Assembly (NCBI GenBank): GCA_963811255.1
Contig: CAWEQI010000003.1
Span: 1,798,001 to 1,862,000, forward strand
Source: Croceibacterium_B sp963811255
GTDB taxonomy: Bacteria > Pseudomonadota > Alphaproteobacteria > Sphingomonadales > Sphingomonadaceae
Length of the DNA stretch: 64,000 bases
Direction: 5' to 3'
A program made the translations under genes and the position numbers. The notes beneath the pieces are model-generated. The model was not told the origin of the DNA. It made no database searches and saw only the letters and a list, made by a program, of their open reading frames with translations. This document shows, piece after piece, positions 17,319 through 26,477 of the stretch (position 1 is the stretch's first letter; every line of letters starts with the position of its first letter).

Positions 17319-18469
17319 ATTTCGACGCCTGCCAGTCCGCCCTGCAAGGCGTCGGCAGCGGCGTCGCCGCCAGCCTGCATGCGGTCGATTGCGCGGCGGG
17401 CCAGATGTCGGAGAGCGCCTTCGCGCGGCTGTTCGGCAGCAACGGTGCGCTGCTCCCGGCGCTCACCATCCTGCTGACGCTGTACGTGGCGCTGTTCGCC
17501 TATGCGCTGATCACCGGGCGCAGCCGCATTGGCATCAACTCGATGACCTCTCGGCTGATCACGCTCGGGCTGGTGCTGACCTTCGCGACCAGCTGGATCG
17601 CCTACCAGAGCGTGGTGTGGAACCTCGCCACCGGTGCGCCGAACGAGCTGGCGGGCATCCTGATGGGCACGCGGGGCAACGCCACAGACGTGTTCGCGCA
17701 GAAGATCGACGTGGTGTTCCAGGCGCTGGTCCAGGCCTCGAACGGGCAGACCGCCGACAGCGCGTTCTCGCCGCCCGGCCTGCTGTGGGTCGGCGGCACG
17801 CTGCTGCTGCTCGGCACGGTCGGGATCCTGGCGACCTCGCGCATCGCGCTGGCGGTGCTGCTGGCACTCGGGCCGGTGTTCGTGGTGCTGGCGCTGTTCA
17901 AGGGGACCCGGGGCCTGTTCACCGGGTGGCTCAAGGGCGTGGTGCTGCTGGCGCTGGCGCCGCTGTTCGCGGTGCTCGGCGGCTCGCTGATGCTCGAGCT
18001 GTCGGTGCCGGTGCTGTCGGCGCTGGTCGCCACGCCGGGGAAGATCGATCCGCAGGCGGCGATGGCGTTCTTCATGATCGCCGCCGTGCACGCGGCGCTG
18101 ATGCTGCTGGTGCTGCGGGTTGCGGGGACGATGGTCGCCGGCTGGTCGGTGTTCGGGCTCGCCGGCAAGGGAGCGGCCGAGCGGCGAGAGCCGGCGCCCG
18201 CGCCGCGCGCCTCCGCTGTCGCGCCGGCGGCGGCGGGTGCGGCAATCGATCAGGCCCGCGGCGTCGCGGCTTCACGGTCGATCCGCCTCGCGCCGGCAGC
18301 CCCGCTGGCGGCGAACGATGCCGGAATCGGCGCCGCGCACCGCCGTGCGGCGCGGGTGGAGAGCGCCGCTGCGGCCTCCGCGGCTCCGATAGCCGTACAG
18401 TCGCGCGCGAAGGGCATCGGCAGCCGCTTCCGCGCCGCGCCCGACCGCCGCTGGGAGAACCTGAAATGA
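17315..18469 (+). CDS. virB6: Type IV secretion polytopic protein VirB6
   Basis: A 384-aa inner-membrane protein with an N-terminal segment of the TrbL/VirB6 type, about six membrane helices between residues 45 and 290 (for example LLLLGTVGILATSRIALAV, then LVLRVAGTMVAGWSVFGL), and a conserved Trp-containing loop. Residues about 295-384 form an Ala/Arg-rich cytoplasmic tail without recognisable domain. It is coupled to virB4 upstream and virB9 downstream by ATGA overlaps; a virB8 gene, expected about here in canonical operons, is absent. Confidence 0.85.
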   Translation: MNFDACQSALQGVGSGVAASLHAVDCAAGQMSESAFARLFGSNGALLPALTILLTLYVALFAYALITGRSRIGINSMTSRLITLGLVLTFATSWIAYQSVVWNLATGAPNELAGILMGTRGNATDVFAQKIDVVFQALVQASNGQTADSAFSPPGLLWVGGTLLLLGTVGILATSRIALAVLLALGPVFVVLALFKGTRGLFTGWLKGVVLLALAPLFAVLGGSLMLELSVPVLSALVATPGKIDPQAAMAFFMIAAVHAALMLLVLRVAGTMVAGWSVFGLAGKGAAERREPAPAPRASAVAPAAAGAAIDQARGVAASRSIRLAPAAPLAANDAGIGAAHRRAARVESAAAASAAPIAVQSRAKGIGSRFRAAPDRRWENLK

Positions 18470-19245
18470 ACCGTCTGCTGCCGGCCGCCGCGTTCAGCCT
18501 GCTCGCCTTCGCCACCCCGTTGCGGGCCGACGACCCGCGGCTCGTCTCCCGGCTGTTCGACCCCGACACGGTGGTGCCGATCAATGGCCAGGCCAATGTC
18601 GAGACCACCATTCGCTTCGGCGACGACGAGTTGATTGAGAATGTGGCGATCGGCGATTCCAGCGCCTGGCAAGTGACGCCCAACAAGCGCGCCAACCTGC
18701 TGTTCGTGAAGCCACTCGCCGCCAAGGCCAGGACCAACATGACCGTGGTCACCAACCAGCACACCTATTTCTTCGACCTGGTGGCGGGGCCCAAGGCCGA
18801 CGAGCCCGTCTACGAGCTGGCGTTCGCTTATCCCAAGGAAGTCAAGCCGGCGGCCAAGCCCGGCAGCGACGCCGCGGCCGACGAGCCCAACGCCGCCGAA
18901 CTCGCGGCGGCGAGCGATCCGCAGTCGATCGTCGATCCGGCCAAGCTCAACTTCGCCTGGGCCGGCGCGGGCGACAAGAAACTGCTCCCGGCGCGGATCT
19001 ACGACGATGGCCAGGCGACCTATCTCGCCTGGCCGGTGGGCACGCCGGTGCCGGCGATCCTGGTCAAGGACAAGGAGGGCACCGAGGGCCCGGTCAACTA
19101 CGCCGTGCACGGCGACGTGATCGTGGTCGAGGGGGTGCCGCGGCAAATCATCCTGCGGTCGGGCCGCCAGCTGGCGACGATCGACAACATCGGGCCCCAG
19201 CGCAGCCCCGCCGCGCTGGCCCAGGCCGACGAGGTGACGAAATGA
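18466..19245 (+). CDS. virB9: Type IV secretion outer-membrane complex protein VirB9
   Basis: A 259-aa periplasmic protein with signal peptide (residues 1-21). The N-terminal domain contains DTVVPINGQANVETTIRFG and IGDSSAWQVTPNKRANLLFVKP, and the C-terminal domain YLAWPVGTPVPAILVKD and VVEGVPRQIILRSG, both characteristic of VirB9/TrbG. With VirB10 and VirB7 it normally builds the outer-membrane core ring; no VirB7 lipoprotein is visible beside it. ATGA overlaps both neighbours. Confidence 0.92.
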   Translation: MNRLLPAAAFSLLAFATPLRADDPRLVSRLFDPDTVVPINGQANVETTIRFGDDELIENVAIGDSSAWQVTPNKRANLLFVKPLAAKARTNMTVVTNQHTYFFDLVAGPKADEPVYELAFAYPKEVKPAAKPGSDAAADEPNAAELAAASDPQSIVDPAKLNFAWAGAGDKKLLPARIYDDGQATYLAWPVGTPVPAILVKDKEGTEGPVNYAVHGDVIVVEGVPRQIILRSGRQLATIDNIGPQRSPAALAQADEVTK

Positions 19246-20363
19246 AGCTCGCCATGCGCCTTCCAAGCCGCGCGCCCGCCGCCGACCGCGATCCGCGCGA
19301 CGAGCATTCGGCCGAGATCATCGATCTCGCAACCCGCAATCCCTATCCTGCTGTCACCCAGCGCAAGGGCCGGTCCGACGCGCTTGGCCTTGCCGCCGGA
19401 GTAGCGGTGGTCGCGCTGGTTGGCATGGCCACCCTGTGGGGGATGGACTCAGCCCGCCTGGAAAAGCAGCGGCCACAGGCGCAGGCGACGTCTCAAGGTG
19501 TTGCGGCGCCGCCTGCTGAAACACCTCCTTTTGTGCTCCCCAAGGCCCTCAGCTCTGCTCCCGCCCAGACGGCACAAACCTCTCCTGCACCTGCACCTGC
19601 ACCTGCGCCGGTGCTTGCCCGCGAACCGCACCTTGCTCCTGCAGGCAACGCCTACAACACGCCGACTGTAGTGTTCGACGCCAGCGCCCTGCCGGCGCCT
19701 GCCGCCGGAGCGCCGCCCGCGCCCGGCGCTCCGGCAGGCGAGGCAGGCGGAGGAGATACGGCAAGCGCCTTCGCCAGCCGCATCGGCGGCGTCGGCGGCG
19801 CCCCAGCGCAGGCCCGCGCTGACTTCGACCCGCAGACGACGGTCACCGAGGGCACGATGATCCCGGCCATCCTCGAGACGGCGATCAACACCGACGTGCC
19901 CGGCTACGTCCGCGCGGTCGTCAGCCAGGACGTGCGCAGCTTCGACGGCAGCCGCGTGCTGGTGCCGCGCTCGAGCCGGCTGATCGGCCGGTACCAGTCG
20001 GGCCTGCAGGGCGGGCAGAAGCGCGCCTATGTCATCTGGACCCGGCTGATCCGGCCCGACGGGGTGTCGGTCGCGCTCGCCTCGCCGGGGACCGGGTTCG
20101 ACGGCAGCGCCGGGCTCGAAGGCAAGGTCAACAGCCACTTCTTCCAGCGCTTCGGCTCGGCGATGCTGCTGTCGGTGGTCGGCGGCCTCTCCGCCATCGG
20201 CACCGGCGGCGCGAGCCTGATCCTCGGCGGCGGCGAGAGCGCCGCGGCGGCCGCGGTCAACCAGGGCAAGCATATCGCCCCGACGGTGAAGGTGGGCATC
20301 GGCGAGCCGATCCGCGTGTTCACCGCGCGCGATCTCGATTTCGCGCGCGCGCCCCGGCTGTGA
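19242..20363 (+). CDS. virB10: Type IV secretion core protein VirB10/TrbI
   Basis: A 373-aa protein that spans the envelope: cytoplasmic N-terminus (about residues 1-45), one membrane helix (about 47-66, LGLAAGVAVVALVGMATLW), a Pro/Ala-rich periplasmic stretch (about 75-180), then the TrbI beta-barrel domain with GTMIPAILETAINTDVPGY, RVLVPRSSRLIGRYQSG and a C-terminal helical antenna region. It would relay ATPase energy to the outer-membrane complex. It is coupled to virB9 and virB11. Confidence 0.92.
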   Translation: MKLAMRLPSRAPAADRDPRDEHSAEIIDLATRNPYPAVTQRKGRSDALGLAAGVAVVALVGMATLWGMDSARLEKQRPQAQATSQGVAAPPAETPPFVLPKALSSAPAQTAQTSPAPAPAPAPVLAREPHLAPAGNAYNTPTVVFDASALPAPAAGAPPAPGAPAGEAGGGDTASAFASRIGGVGGAPAQARADFDPQTTVTEGTMIPAILETAINTDVPGYVRAVVSQDVRSFDGSRVLVPRSSRLIGRYQSGLQGGQKRAYVIWTRLIRPDGVSVALASPGTGFDGSAGLEGKVNSHFFQRFGSAMLLSVVGGLSAIGTGGASLILGGGESAAAAAVNQGKHIAPTVKVGIGEPIRVFTARDLDFARAPRL

Positions 20364-21361
20364 GCGCAGAGGTCCGCCAGCTGGCCGAGGCCGAAGCCCT
20401 GCCGCAGGGCGGCAGCGCCTATCTCGACGCCTATCTGCGACCGTTCCGCCGATGGCTCGATTGCGAGACGGTGACCGACATCCTGGTCAACGCGCCAGGC
20501 GAGGTGTGGATCGAGGATTCGCGCCGCGCGGCCATGGAGCGGATCGAGGCGCCGGAAATCGACGACCGGTTGGTTCAGCGCCTCGCCGAGCAGGTCGCCC
20601 GAGTCAGCCACCAGGGCATTAACCGCGAGCATCCGCTGCTCGGCGCAACTCTGCCAGGCGGTGCGCGGGTGCAATTCTGCGGCCCTCCGGCGACGCGCGA
20701 ACACTGGGCGATGGCGATCCGCCGTCACCGCCGGCTCGACCTGCCGCTCGACGTGTACGATTCGGGCCCGCTCGAGCCGACTGACGAGGTCTCGCTGCCC
20801 GATGCTGGCGCGCAGCCGGTCCCATTCCTGCGCGCCGCCATCGCCGCCCGGAAGACGATCCTCATCTCCGGCGGCACCAGCACCGGCAAGACCACCTTCC
20901 TCAATTCGATGCTCGGCGAGATCCCGCCCGAGGAGCGCGTAGTGCTGGTCGAGGACACCCCCGAGTTGCGCCTGCCGGGCGCCAACGGCGTCGGCCTGGT
21001 CGCGGTCAAGGGTGAGCTGGGGGAGGCGCGGATCACGCCCGACGACCTGTTGCAGGCTTCGCTGCGCCTGCGGCCGGACCGTATCGTCCTCGGCGAGCTG
21101 CGCGGGGCGGAAAGCGTCAGCTTCCTCAGGGCGATCAACACCGGGCATCCCGGCAGCTTTTCGACCATCCACGCCAACTCCTTGCGTGGCGCGCTCGAAC
21201 AACTGGCGCTGATGGTGATGCAGACCGGCATCGGCCTGAGCCGGGCGGACACCATCGAATACGCCGCTTCGGTGATCGACGTGATCGTCCAACTCGGACG
21301 GATCGACGGACGCAGACAGATCACGGCGATCGCCAACTCCGGTGATTTGCTTAGCGCGTGA
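20360..21361 (+). CDS. virB11: Type IV secretion ATPase VirB11
   Basis: A 333-aa hexameric traffic ATPase on the inner face of the membrane. The GTG start at 20360 overlaps the virB10 stop. Walker A GGTSTGKTTFLN begins near residue 171, the Asp box is VLVEDTPELR, Walker B LRPDRIVLGELRG and the His box TGHPGSFSTIHANS. It is the last gene of the virB block: the next gene is an FNR-type regulator 30 bp away, and no coupling protein or relaxase follows. Confidence 0.93.
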   Translation: MSAEVRQLAEAEALPQGGSAYLDAYLRPFRRWLDCETVTDILVNAPGEVWIEDSRRAAMERIEAPEIDDRLVQRLAEQVARVSHQGINREHPLLGATLPGGARVQFCGPPATREHWAMAIRRHRRLDLPLDVYDSGPLEPTDEVSLPDAGAQPVPFLRAAIAARKTILISGGTSTGKTTFLNSMLGEIPPEERVVLVEDTPELRLPGANGVGLVAVKGELGEARITPDDLLQASLRLRPDRIVLGELRGAESVSFLRAINTGHPGSFSTIHANSLRGALEQLALMVMQTGIGLSRADTIEYAASVIDVIVQLGRIDGRRQITAIANSGDLLSA

Positions 21362-21391
21362 CCCGCGCGACGCGTGATACGCGGCCGCCGC

Positions 21392-22075
21392 ATGACAGCC
21401 TGTGACACTTGCGCCGTGCGCGACCGCGCGATCTGCGCGGCCCTCGACCCCGCGGAACTCGCCGCGCTAAACGCGATCGGCCGCCGCCGCACGCTCGAAC
21501 CGGGCGAGCCGCTGATCTGGGAGGGCGACGATTCGGTGCTGGTCGCGAACGTGATCGACGGCATGCTCAAGCTGTCGACCGGCACGGAGGACGGGCGCGA
21601 ACAGATCGTCGGCGTGGTCTATCCGGCCGACTTCATCGGCCGTCCGTTCGGCGCTACCACCCGCCATTCGGTGACCGCGTTGACCGACGCCCGCGTGTGC
21701 GTGTTCACCCGCGGCGACTTCGACCGCTTCGCCGGCGACCACCCGGCGCTCGAGCACAAGCTGCTCAAGCGCACACTCGCCGAGCTCGACCGCACCCGCA
21801 GTTGGATGCTGCTGCTCGCGCGCAAGAGCGCGGAGGAAAAGATCGCCGCATTTCTCATCGACATGGCGGACAGGCTGGCCGAGCCCGACACCGCCGCGCT
21901 CGACCGCTTCGACCTGCCGTTCTCGCGCCAGCAGATCGGCGACGTGCTCGGCCTGACCATCGAAACCGTCAGTCGGCAGATGACCAAGCTCAAGCGCGAC
22001 GGGGTGATCGACCTGCCGACGCGCCGCGCGGTCGCCATCCTCGACCGCGCGGAACTCGAGGCCATCGCCGGCTGA
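21392..22075 (+). CDS. FNR-type oxygen-responsive regulator (Crp/Fnr family)
   Basis: A 227-aa transcription factor. The ATG at 21392 is used; an in-frame GTG at 21374 is possible. N-terminal cysteines at residues 4, 7 and 15 (CDTCAVRDRAIC) plus Cys 103 fit the four ligands of an oxygen-labile 4Fe-4S cluster as in FNR/FnrL. The cAMP-type beta-roll covers about residues 20-140, and the winged helix ends with the recognition helix ETVSRQM, whose Glu-Ser-Arg pattern reads TTGAT half-sites. A matching TTGAC-N4-ATCAA site lies before ccoN, 0.8 kb downstream, so control of the cbb3 oxidase is the obvious role. FixK-type proteins lack these cysteines, which favours FNR. Confidence 0.85.
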   Translation: MTACDTCAVRDRAICAALDPAELAALNAIGRRRTLEPGEPLIWEGDDSVLVANVIDGMLKLSTGTEDGREQIVGVVYPADFIGRPFGATTRHSVTALTDARVCVFTRGDFDRFAGDHPALEHKLLKRTLAELDRTRSWMLLLARKSAEEKIAAFLIDMADRLAEPDTAALDRFDLPFSRQQIGDVLGLTIETVSRQMTKLKRDGVIDLPTRRAVAILDRAELEAIAG

Positions 22076-22748
22076 TCAGAACTGCAGGCCGACCCCGGCG
22101 CTCAGCACCCATGGATCGATCTTGTGTTCGGTCTCGATCACCTTCGTGCCACCGGCGTACCAGCGGGCGGTCGTCTTCTCGAAGTAGCGCTTGGCATCGA
22201 CGCTGAAGCCGAGACCGTTCTTGTTCAGCGGCACATCGATGCCGGCTTGCAGTGCGAATCCGAACTTTGTCGCTGAGAGTGACCTTGTCGGCGCCCGCGG
22301 CCGCGGCCGTGGCGCCGGGCTTCTCGCCGAACCAGATGAAGTAGCTCGGCCCCGCACCGATGTAGGGTGACACGCCGCCGGCATTCAGGTGGTACTTCAA
22401 CGTGAAGGTCGCCGGGATCAAGTGAGCCTTGGAGACCAGCCCCGCTCCGGGCAGCCCGGTGGTACCGGTCACGTGATGCTCGGTGACGCAGCAGATCGTC
22501 TCCAGCGATACATTGGGCGTGAAGAAGTACTCGATGGCCAGCGTCGGGACGTAGTTGTCGCTGGCCTTGGTCTGCAGATTCGACGGCAGGCCGACGAGAT
22601 CGGTGTTGACCTTGTCGATCTTGCCGTCGGGCAGCACCGCCGTGCCCATCAGCTTGACTTGCCACTTTCCGGCCTCGTCCTGAGCGGAGGCTGGAGTGGC
22701 AACGCCGGCGATTGCGGCGCAGGCCAGCAGGGCGGGAATGATGCGCAT
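22076..22748 (-). CDS. ompW: OmpW-family outer-membrane protein, frameshifted
   Basis: An eight-stranded beta-barrel of the OmpW family after correcting one base. Residues 1-22 form a signal peptide (ends ATPASAQ). LMGTAVLPDGKI, YVPTLAIEYFFTPNVSLE, HLIPATFTLKYHL and GVSPYIGAGPSYFIWF are family features. The C-terminal strands (FGFALQAGIDVPLNKNGLGF, then WVLSAGVGLQF ending in Phe) lie in another frame. Deleting one T from the TTT run at 22266-22268 joins them into a protein of about 223 aa. It is convergent with the FNR gene, whose stop abuts its own, and divergent from ccoN. OmpW genes are often redox-controlled in other bacteria. Confidence 0.85.
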
Positions 22749-22893
22749 GGTGTTCTCCTGAGCGCCGCGCCGGCTGCCCTCTGCAGCCGCCTCATCGCGT
22801 CGCTGCCCGCGGGCTGCACCCGTTGCCGATCAGGCTCTTTGATCGGCCGCAAAACGGCGACCCTCGTACATTTCCCAATGCCGCCAATCGCTT

Positions 22894-22907
22894 TTGACCG
22901 CGATCAA
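22894..22907 (+). promoter_or_regulatory. FNR/FixK box upstream of ccoN
   Basis: TTGAC CGCG ATCAA, one mismatch from the FNR/FixK consensus TTGAT-N4-ATCAA, 56 bp before the ccoN start. An FNR-type regulator gene lies 0.8 kb away. Confidence 0.85.
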
Positions 22908-22962
22908 AGCCGGCATTGGACGGCGGGCCCACGGGCTGCGCGGCAGACGAGGGTTTCGATCG

Positions 22963-24636
22963 ATGGACGCAATTCTGACACGCGCCGGACTGTGGTTCGG
23001 GGCGATGGTGCTGGCGGTGCTGGCGGCCGCGGCCGCGCACGATAGCGGCTTCGCCGCGCAGATGATGATCGTGGCCGTCGTCGCGCTGGCGGGGCTGTGG
23101 ATCAGCGTGATCAAGGCCGATGTCGGCGCGATGGCCGGCAGCATTCTGCGCATCCCGGGCGATCCTTCGAAATACGACGATGACCCGGTGCGCTGGGGTG
23201 TGCTGGCGACGGTGTTCTGGGCGATCGTCGGCATGGCGGTCGGGCTGCTGATCGCCTGCCAGCTCGCCTGGCCGCAGCTCAACATGGAGCCGTATTTCAA
23301 CTTCGGCCGGCTGCGGCCGCTGCACACGTCGGGTGTGGTGTTCGCGTTCTGCGGCAACGTGCTGATCGCGACCAGCTTTTACGTCGTCCAGCGCACCTGC
23401 CGCGCGCGCCTCGCCTTCCCCGGTCTCGCCAGATTCGTGTTCTGGGGCTACCAGCTATTCATCGTCCTCGCCGCCAGCGGCTATCTGCTCGGCATCACCC
23501 AGAGCCGCGAGTACGCCGAGCCCGAGTGGTACGTCGACATCTGGCTGACGATCGTCTGGCTCGCCTATCTCACGGTGTTCGTCGGCACGCTGGTCAAGCG
23601 CAGCGAACCGCACATCTACGTCGCCAACTGGTTCTACCTGTCCTTTATTCTGACCATCGCGCTGCTGCACGTGGTCAACAACCTGGCCGTGCCGGTCAGC
23701 TTCCTCGGCTCAAAGTCCTATTCGCTGTTCTCGGGCGTGCAGGATGCGCTGACCCAGTGGTGGTACGGCCACAACGCGGTCGCGTTCTTCCTCACCGTCC
23801 CCTTCCTGGCAATGATGTACTACTTCGTGCCCAAGCAGGCCGAACGCCCGATCTACAGCTATCGCCTGTCGATCCTGCACTTCTGGTCTCTGATCTTCCT
23901 CTACATCTGGGCCGGCCCGCACCACCTGCTCTACACCGCGCTGCCCGACTGGGCGCAGACGCTGGGCATGGTTTTCTCGATCATGCTGTGGATGCCGAGC
24001 TGGGGCGGCATGATCAACGGGCTGATGACGCTCAACGGCGCATGGGACAAGGTCCGCACCGACCCGATCATCCGCATGATGGTGATGGCCCTCGCCTTCT
24101 ACGGCATGGCCACGTTCGAAGGGCCGATGCTGTCGATCAAGACGGTCAACGCGCTGTCGCACTACACCAACTGGACCATCGGCCACGTCCACGCCGGCGC
24201 GCTGGGGTGGAACGGGATGATCTCGTTCGCGGCGATCTATTATCTGGTGCCGCGGCTGTGGAAGCGCGAGCGGCTCTATTCGCTGCGCTGGGTCAACTGG
24301 CACTTCTGGACCGCGACCATCGGCATCGTGTTCTACGCCGCCAGCATGTGGACGGCGGGGATCACCCAGGGCCTGATGTGGCGCGAATACGGCGCCGACG
24401 GGTACCTGGTGAACAGCTTCGCCGACACCGTCGCCGCGATCCACCCAATGTACGTGATGCGCGCCTTCGGCGGCACGCTGTACCTCGCCGGCGCGGTGCT
24501 GATGGTCGCCAACGTGTGGCTGACGATCCTCGGCCGTCAACGCGCCGAGAAGCCGATGCACCAGGCCGCCTACAACCCCGCGGCCGACCATCCGATCGTG
24601 GCGGCCGAGCCGGAGTTCCTCGAGGCGGCCGAATAG
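22963..24636 (+). CDS. ccoN: Cytochrome c oxidase cbb3-type subunit I
   Basis: A 557-aa heme-copper oxidase subunit with 12 or more membrane helices; it holds the low-spin heme b and the binuclear heme b3-CuB site and reduces oxygen under microaerobic conditions. RPLHTSGVVFAFCGN (helix II His), WWYGHNAVAFFLT (CuB His and cross-linked Tyr), IWAGPHHLLYTALPDW (CuB His-His) and NWTIGHVHAGALGWNGM (heme ligands) are visible. The ATG at 22963 follows the FNR box and matches usual N-termini better than an in-frame upstream codon at 22894. First gene of the cco operon. Confidence 0.95.
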   Translation: MDAILTRAGLWFGAMVLAVLAAAAAHDSGFAAQMMIVAVVALAGLWISVIKADVGAMAGSILRIPGDPSKYDDDPVRWGVLATVFWAIVGMAVGLLIACQLAWPQLNMEPYFNFGRLRPLHTSGVVFAFCGNVLIATSFYVVQRTCRARLAFPGLARFVFWGYQLFIVLAASGYLLGITQSREYAEPEWYVDIWLTIVWLAYLTVFVGTLVKRSEPHIYVANWFYLSFILTIALLHVVNNLAVPVSFLGSKSYSLFSGVQDALTQWWYGHNAVAFFLTVPFLAMMYYFVPKQAERPIYSYRLSILHFWSLIFLYIWAGPHHLLYTALPDWAQTLGMVFSIMLWMPSWGGMINGLMTLNGAWDKVRTDPIIRMMVMALAFYGMATFEGPMLSIKTVNALSHYTNWTIGHVHAGALGWNGMISFAAIYYLVPRLWKRERLYSLRWVNWHFWTATIGIVFYAASMWTAGITQGLMWREYGADGYLVNSFADTVAAIHPMYVMRAFGGTLYLAGAVLMVANVWLTILGRQRAEKPMHQAAYNPAADHPIVAAEPEFLEAAE

Positions 24637-24648
24637 GACTTTCGAGAG

Positions 24649-25394
24649 ATGAAGCTTACCGAACAGCACAAGAAGCTCGAGCGCAACGTCACGCTGCTCG
24701 CGATCTTTGCCTTCGTCGCGGTCGCGATCGGCGGCGCGGTCGAGATCGCCCCGCTCTTCTGGATCGACAACACGATCGAGAAGGTCCAGGGCATGCGGCC
24801 CTACACCCCGCTCGAGCAGGCCGGACGCGACATCTACGTGCGCGAAGGCTGCTACGTATGCCATAGCCAGATGATCCGCCCGTTCCGCGACGAAGTGGAG
24901 CGGTACGGGCACTACTCGCTCGCCGCCGAGAGCATGTACGACCACCCGTTTCAGTGGGGCTCCGAGCGCACCGGGCCGGATCTCGCGCGGGTCGGCGGCC
25001 GCTATTCGGACGCCTGGCTCGTCCAACACACGAAGGATCCGCGTTCGGTGGTGCCCGAAAGCGTGATGCCGACCTACAGCTTCCTGGCAGACACCGACCT
25101 CGACCTGACCGACGCCTCGGCCAAGCTGCAGGCGCTCAAGGACGTCGGCGTGCCCTACACCAAGGAAGACATCGCAAGGCGGTGCTCGACATGAAGGCGC
25201 AGGCCGATCCGAACGCCGACGCGAGCGACCTGATGAAGCGCTATCCCAAGGCGCAGCACCGTGATTTCGACGGCAATCCCGACCGGTTGACCGAGATGGA
25301 TGCGCTGGTCGCCTACCTGCAGATGCTCGGCACGCTGGTCGACGTGAATGCCGCCGCGGCCCAAGAAAAGCTGGCGACGGAGAAGGGCCGGTGA
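24649..25394 (+). CDS. ccoO: Cytochrome c oxidase cbb3-type subunit II, frameshifted
   Basis: Membrane-anchored monoheme cytochrome c of the cbb3 oxidase. One N-terminal membrane helix (about residues 12-34), the heme site CYVCHSQ (GCYVCHSQMIRPFRDEVERYG is the family block) and the distal Met region (VMPTYSFLA) are in the first frame. The C-terminal part (VLDMKAQADPNADASDL, then LVAYLQMLGTLVDV) is in another frame. One missing A in GCAAGG near 25177-25181 would restore DIAKAVLDMK. This is the only -1 shift in the window. The corrected length is about 248 aa. The stop overlaps the ccoQ start. Confidence 0.9.
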
Positions 25395-25564
25395 GCGGGA
25401 TTTCGACCTACCAGGCGGCAACCGACTTCGCCGAAGGCTGGGGCATGGGCCTGATGCTGGTGGTGTTCGTCGCCTTCGTGCTCTGGCCTTTCCGGCCCGG
25501 TGCGCGCGACCAGCACGACCGGACGGCAAACATGATCTTCAGGGATGATAACGATGGCGAATAG
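25391..25564 (+). CDS. ccoQ: cbb3 oxidase small subunit CcoQ
   Basis: A 57-aa protein, too short for many gene finders, starting with GTG inside the ccoO stop (GTGA). It begins VSGISTYQAATDFAEGWGM and has one membrane helix (about residues 20-36, GLMLVVFVAFVLWPF) followed by a charged tail. Position between ccoO and ccoP and this single-helix layout identify CcoQ, which stabilises the oxidase. Its end overlaps the start of ccoP by about 10 bases. Confidence 0.85.
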   Translation: MSGISTYQAATDFAEGWGMGLMLVVFVAFVLWPFRPGARDQHDRTANMIFRDDNDGE

Positions 25565-26477
25565 GCGCATCGACCAGCCGACCGGCACCGAAACGGTCGG
25601 CCACGAGTGGGACGGCATCGAGGAACTCGACACGCCGATGCCGCGCTGGTGGCTGTGGACCTTCTTTGCGACGATCGCCTTCGCGATCGGTTACATGATC
25701 CTCTATCCGGCGTGGCCGATGGCTCATCGGGGCACCGAGGGCGTGCTCGGCTGGACCAGCCGCGGGCAGCTGGCGCATAACGAAGCCCGGGCGAGCGCCC
25801 AGATGGCCTCGACTCTCAAGGCCATCGGCGCGACGCCGATCGAGCAGCTCCCCGAGCACGAGGCGCTGATGCGCGCGGCGGTCGCCGGCGGGCGCGCGGC
25901 CTTCAAGGTCAACTGCGTGCAGTGCCACGGCGCCGGTGCGGCGGGATCGAAGGGCTATCCCAATCTCAACGACGACGACTGGCTGTGGGGCGGCGATCTC
26001 AAGACCATTCAGACGACCATCACCCACGGCGCGCGCGATCCGTCGGATTCGCAGACCCGGATGAGCCAGATGCCCGCGTTCGGCCGCGACGGGATTCTGA
26101 CGGCGGAGCAGATCGGCCAGGTGGCGGATCACGTGCTCAGCCTGTCGGGCAAGGCACGCGACAACGCCGCCGGAGCGCAGCTGTTCGAGCAGAACTGCGC
26201 CGTCTGCCACGGACCGGCCGGCAAGGGGAACCGCCAGGTCGGCGCACCCAACCTGTCGGACGCGATCTGGCTCTACGGCGGGACCAAGGAAGACATCGTC
26301 GCTCAGGTGACCAACCCACGCATGGGCACCATGCCGGCCTGGGGCCGGCGGCTCGATCCGGTGACGATCAAGATGCTGGCGAGCTATGTCCACTCGCTCG
26401 GCGGCGGCGAGGACTTTGTCGCGCCGGCCGCGAATACGGAGGCCGCCCCGGCGGCGAAGAGCAATGCGGCACCCTGA
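25554..26477 (+). CDS. ccoP: Cytochrome c oxidase cbb3-type subunit III
   Basis: A 307-aa diheme cytochrome c. Residues about 1-60 carry GTETVGHEWDGIEELDTPMPRW in the standard CcoP N-terminal pattern and the membrane helix (WLWTFFATIAFAIGYMIL). Two c-type domains follow with heme sites CVQCHG and CAVCHG and distal Met regions (RMSQMPAFG; RMGTMPAWG). The Met at 25554 (MANRRID) has better ribosome-site spacing than the in-frame ATG at 25545. The C-terminal tail is Ala/Pro-rich and overlaps the ccoG start by 14 bases. Confidence 0.93.
   Translation: MANRRIDQPTGTETVGHEWDGIEELDTPMPRWWLWTFFATIAFAIGYMILYPAWPMAHRGTEGVLGWTSRGQLAHNEARASAQMASTLKAIGATPIEQLPEHEALMRAAVAGGRAAFKVNCVQCHGAGAAGSKGYPNLNDDDWLWGGDLKTIQTTITHGARDPSDSQTRMSQMPAFGRDGILTAEQIGQVADHVLSLSGKARDNAAGAQLFEQNCAVCHGPAGKGNRQVGAPNLSDAIWLYGGTKEDIVAQVTNPRMGTMPAWGRRLDPVTIKMLASYVHSLGGGEDFVAPAANTEAAPAAKSNAAP

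Noticed and set aside
22827..22845. CGATCA-N7-TGATCG inverted repeat considered as an FNR/FixK site for ompW or ccoN
   Set aside because: Half-sites point the wrong way and spacing is seven instead of four; the better site is at 22894-22907.
23710..25029. A long antisense frame over ccoN-ccoO
   Set aside because: Shadow of strongly conserved oxidase genes; no ribosome site or domain.
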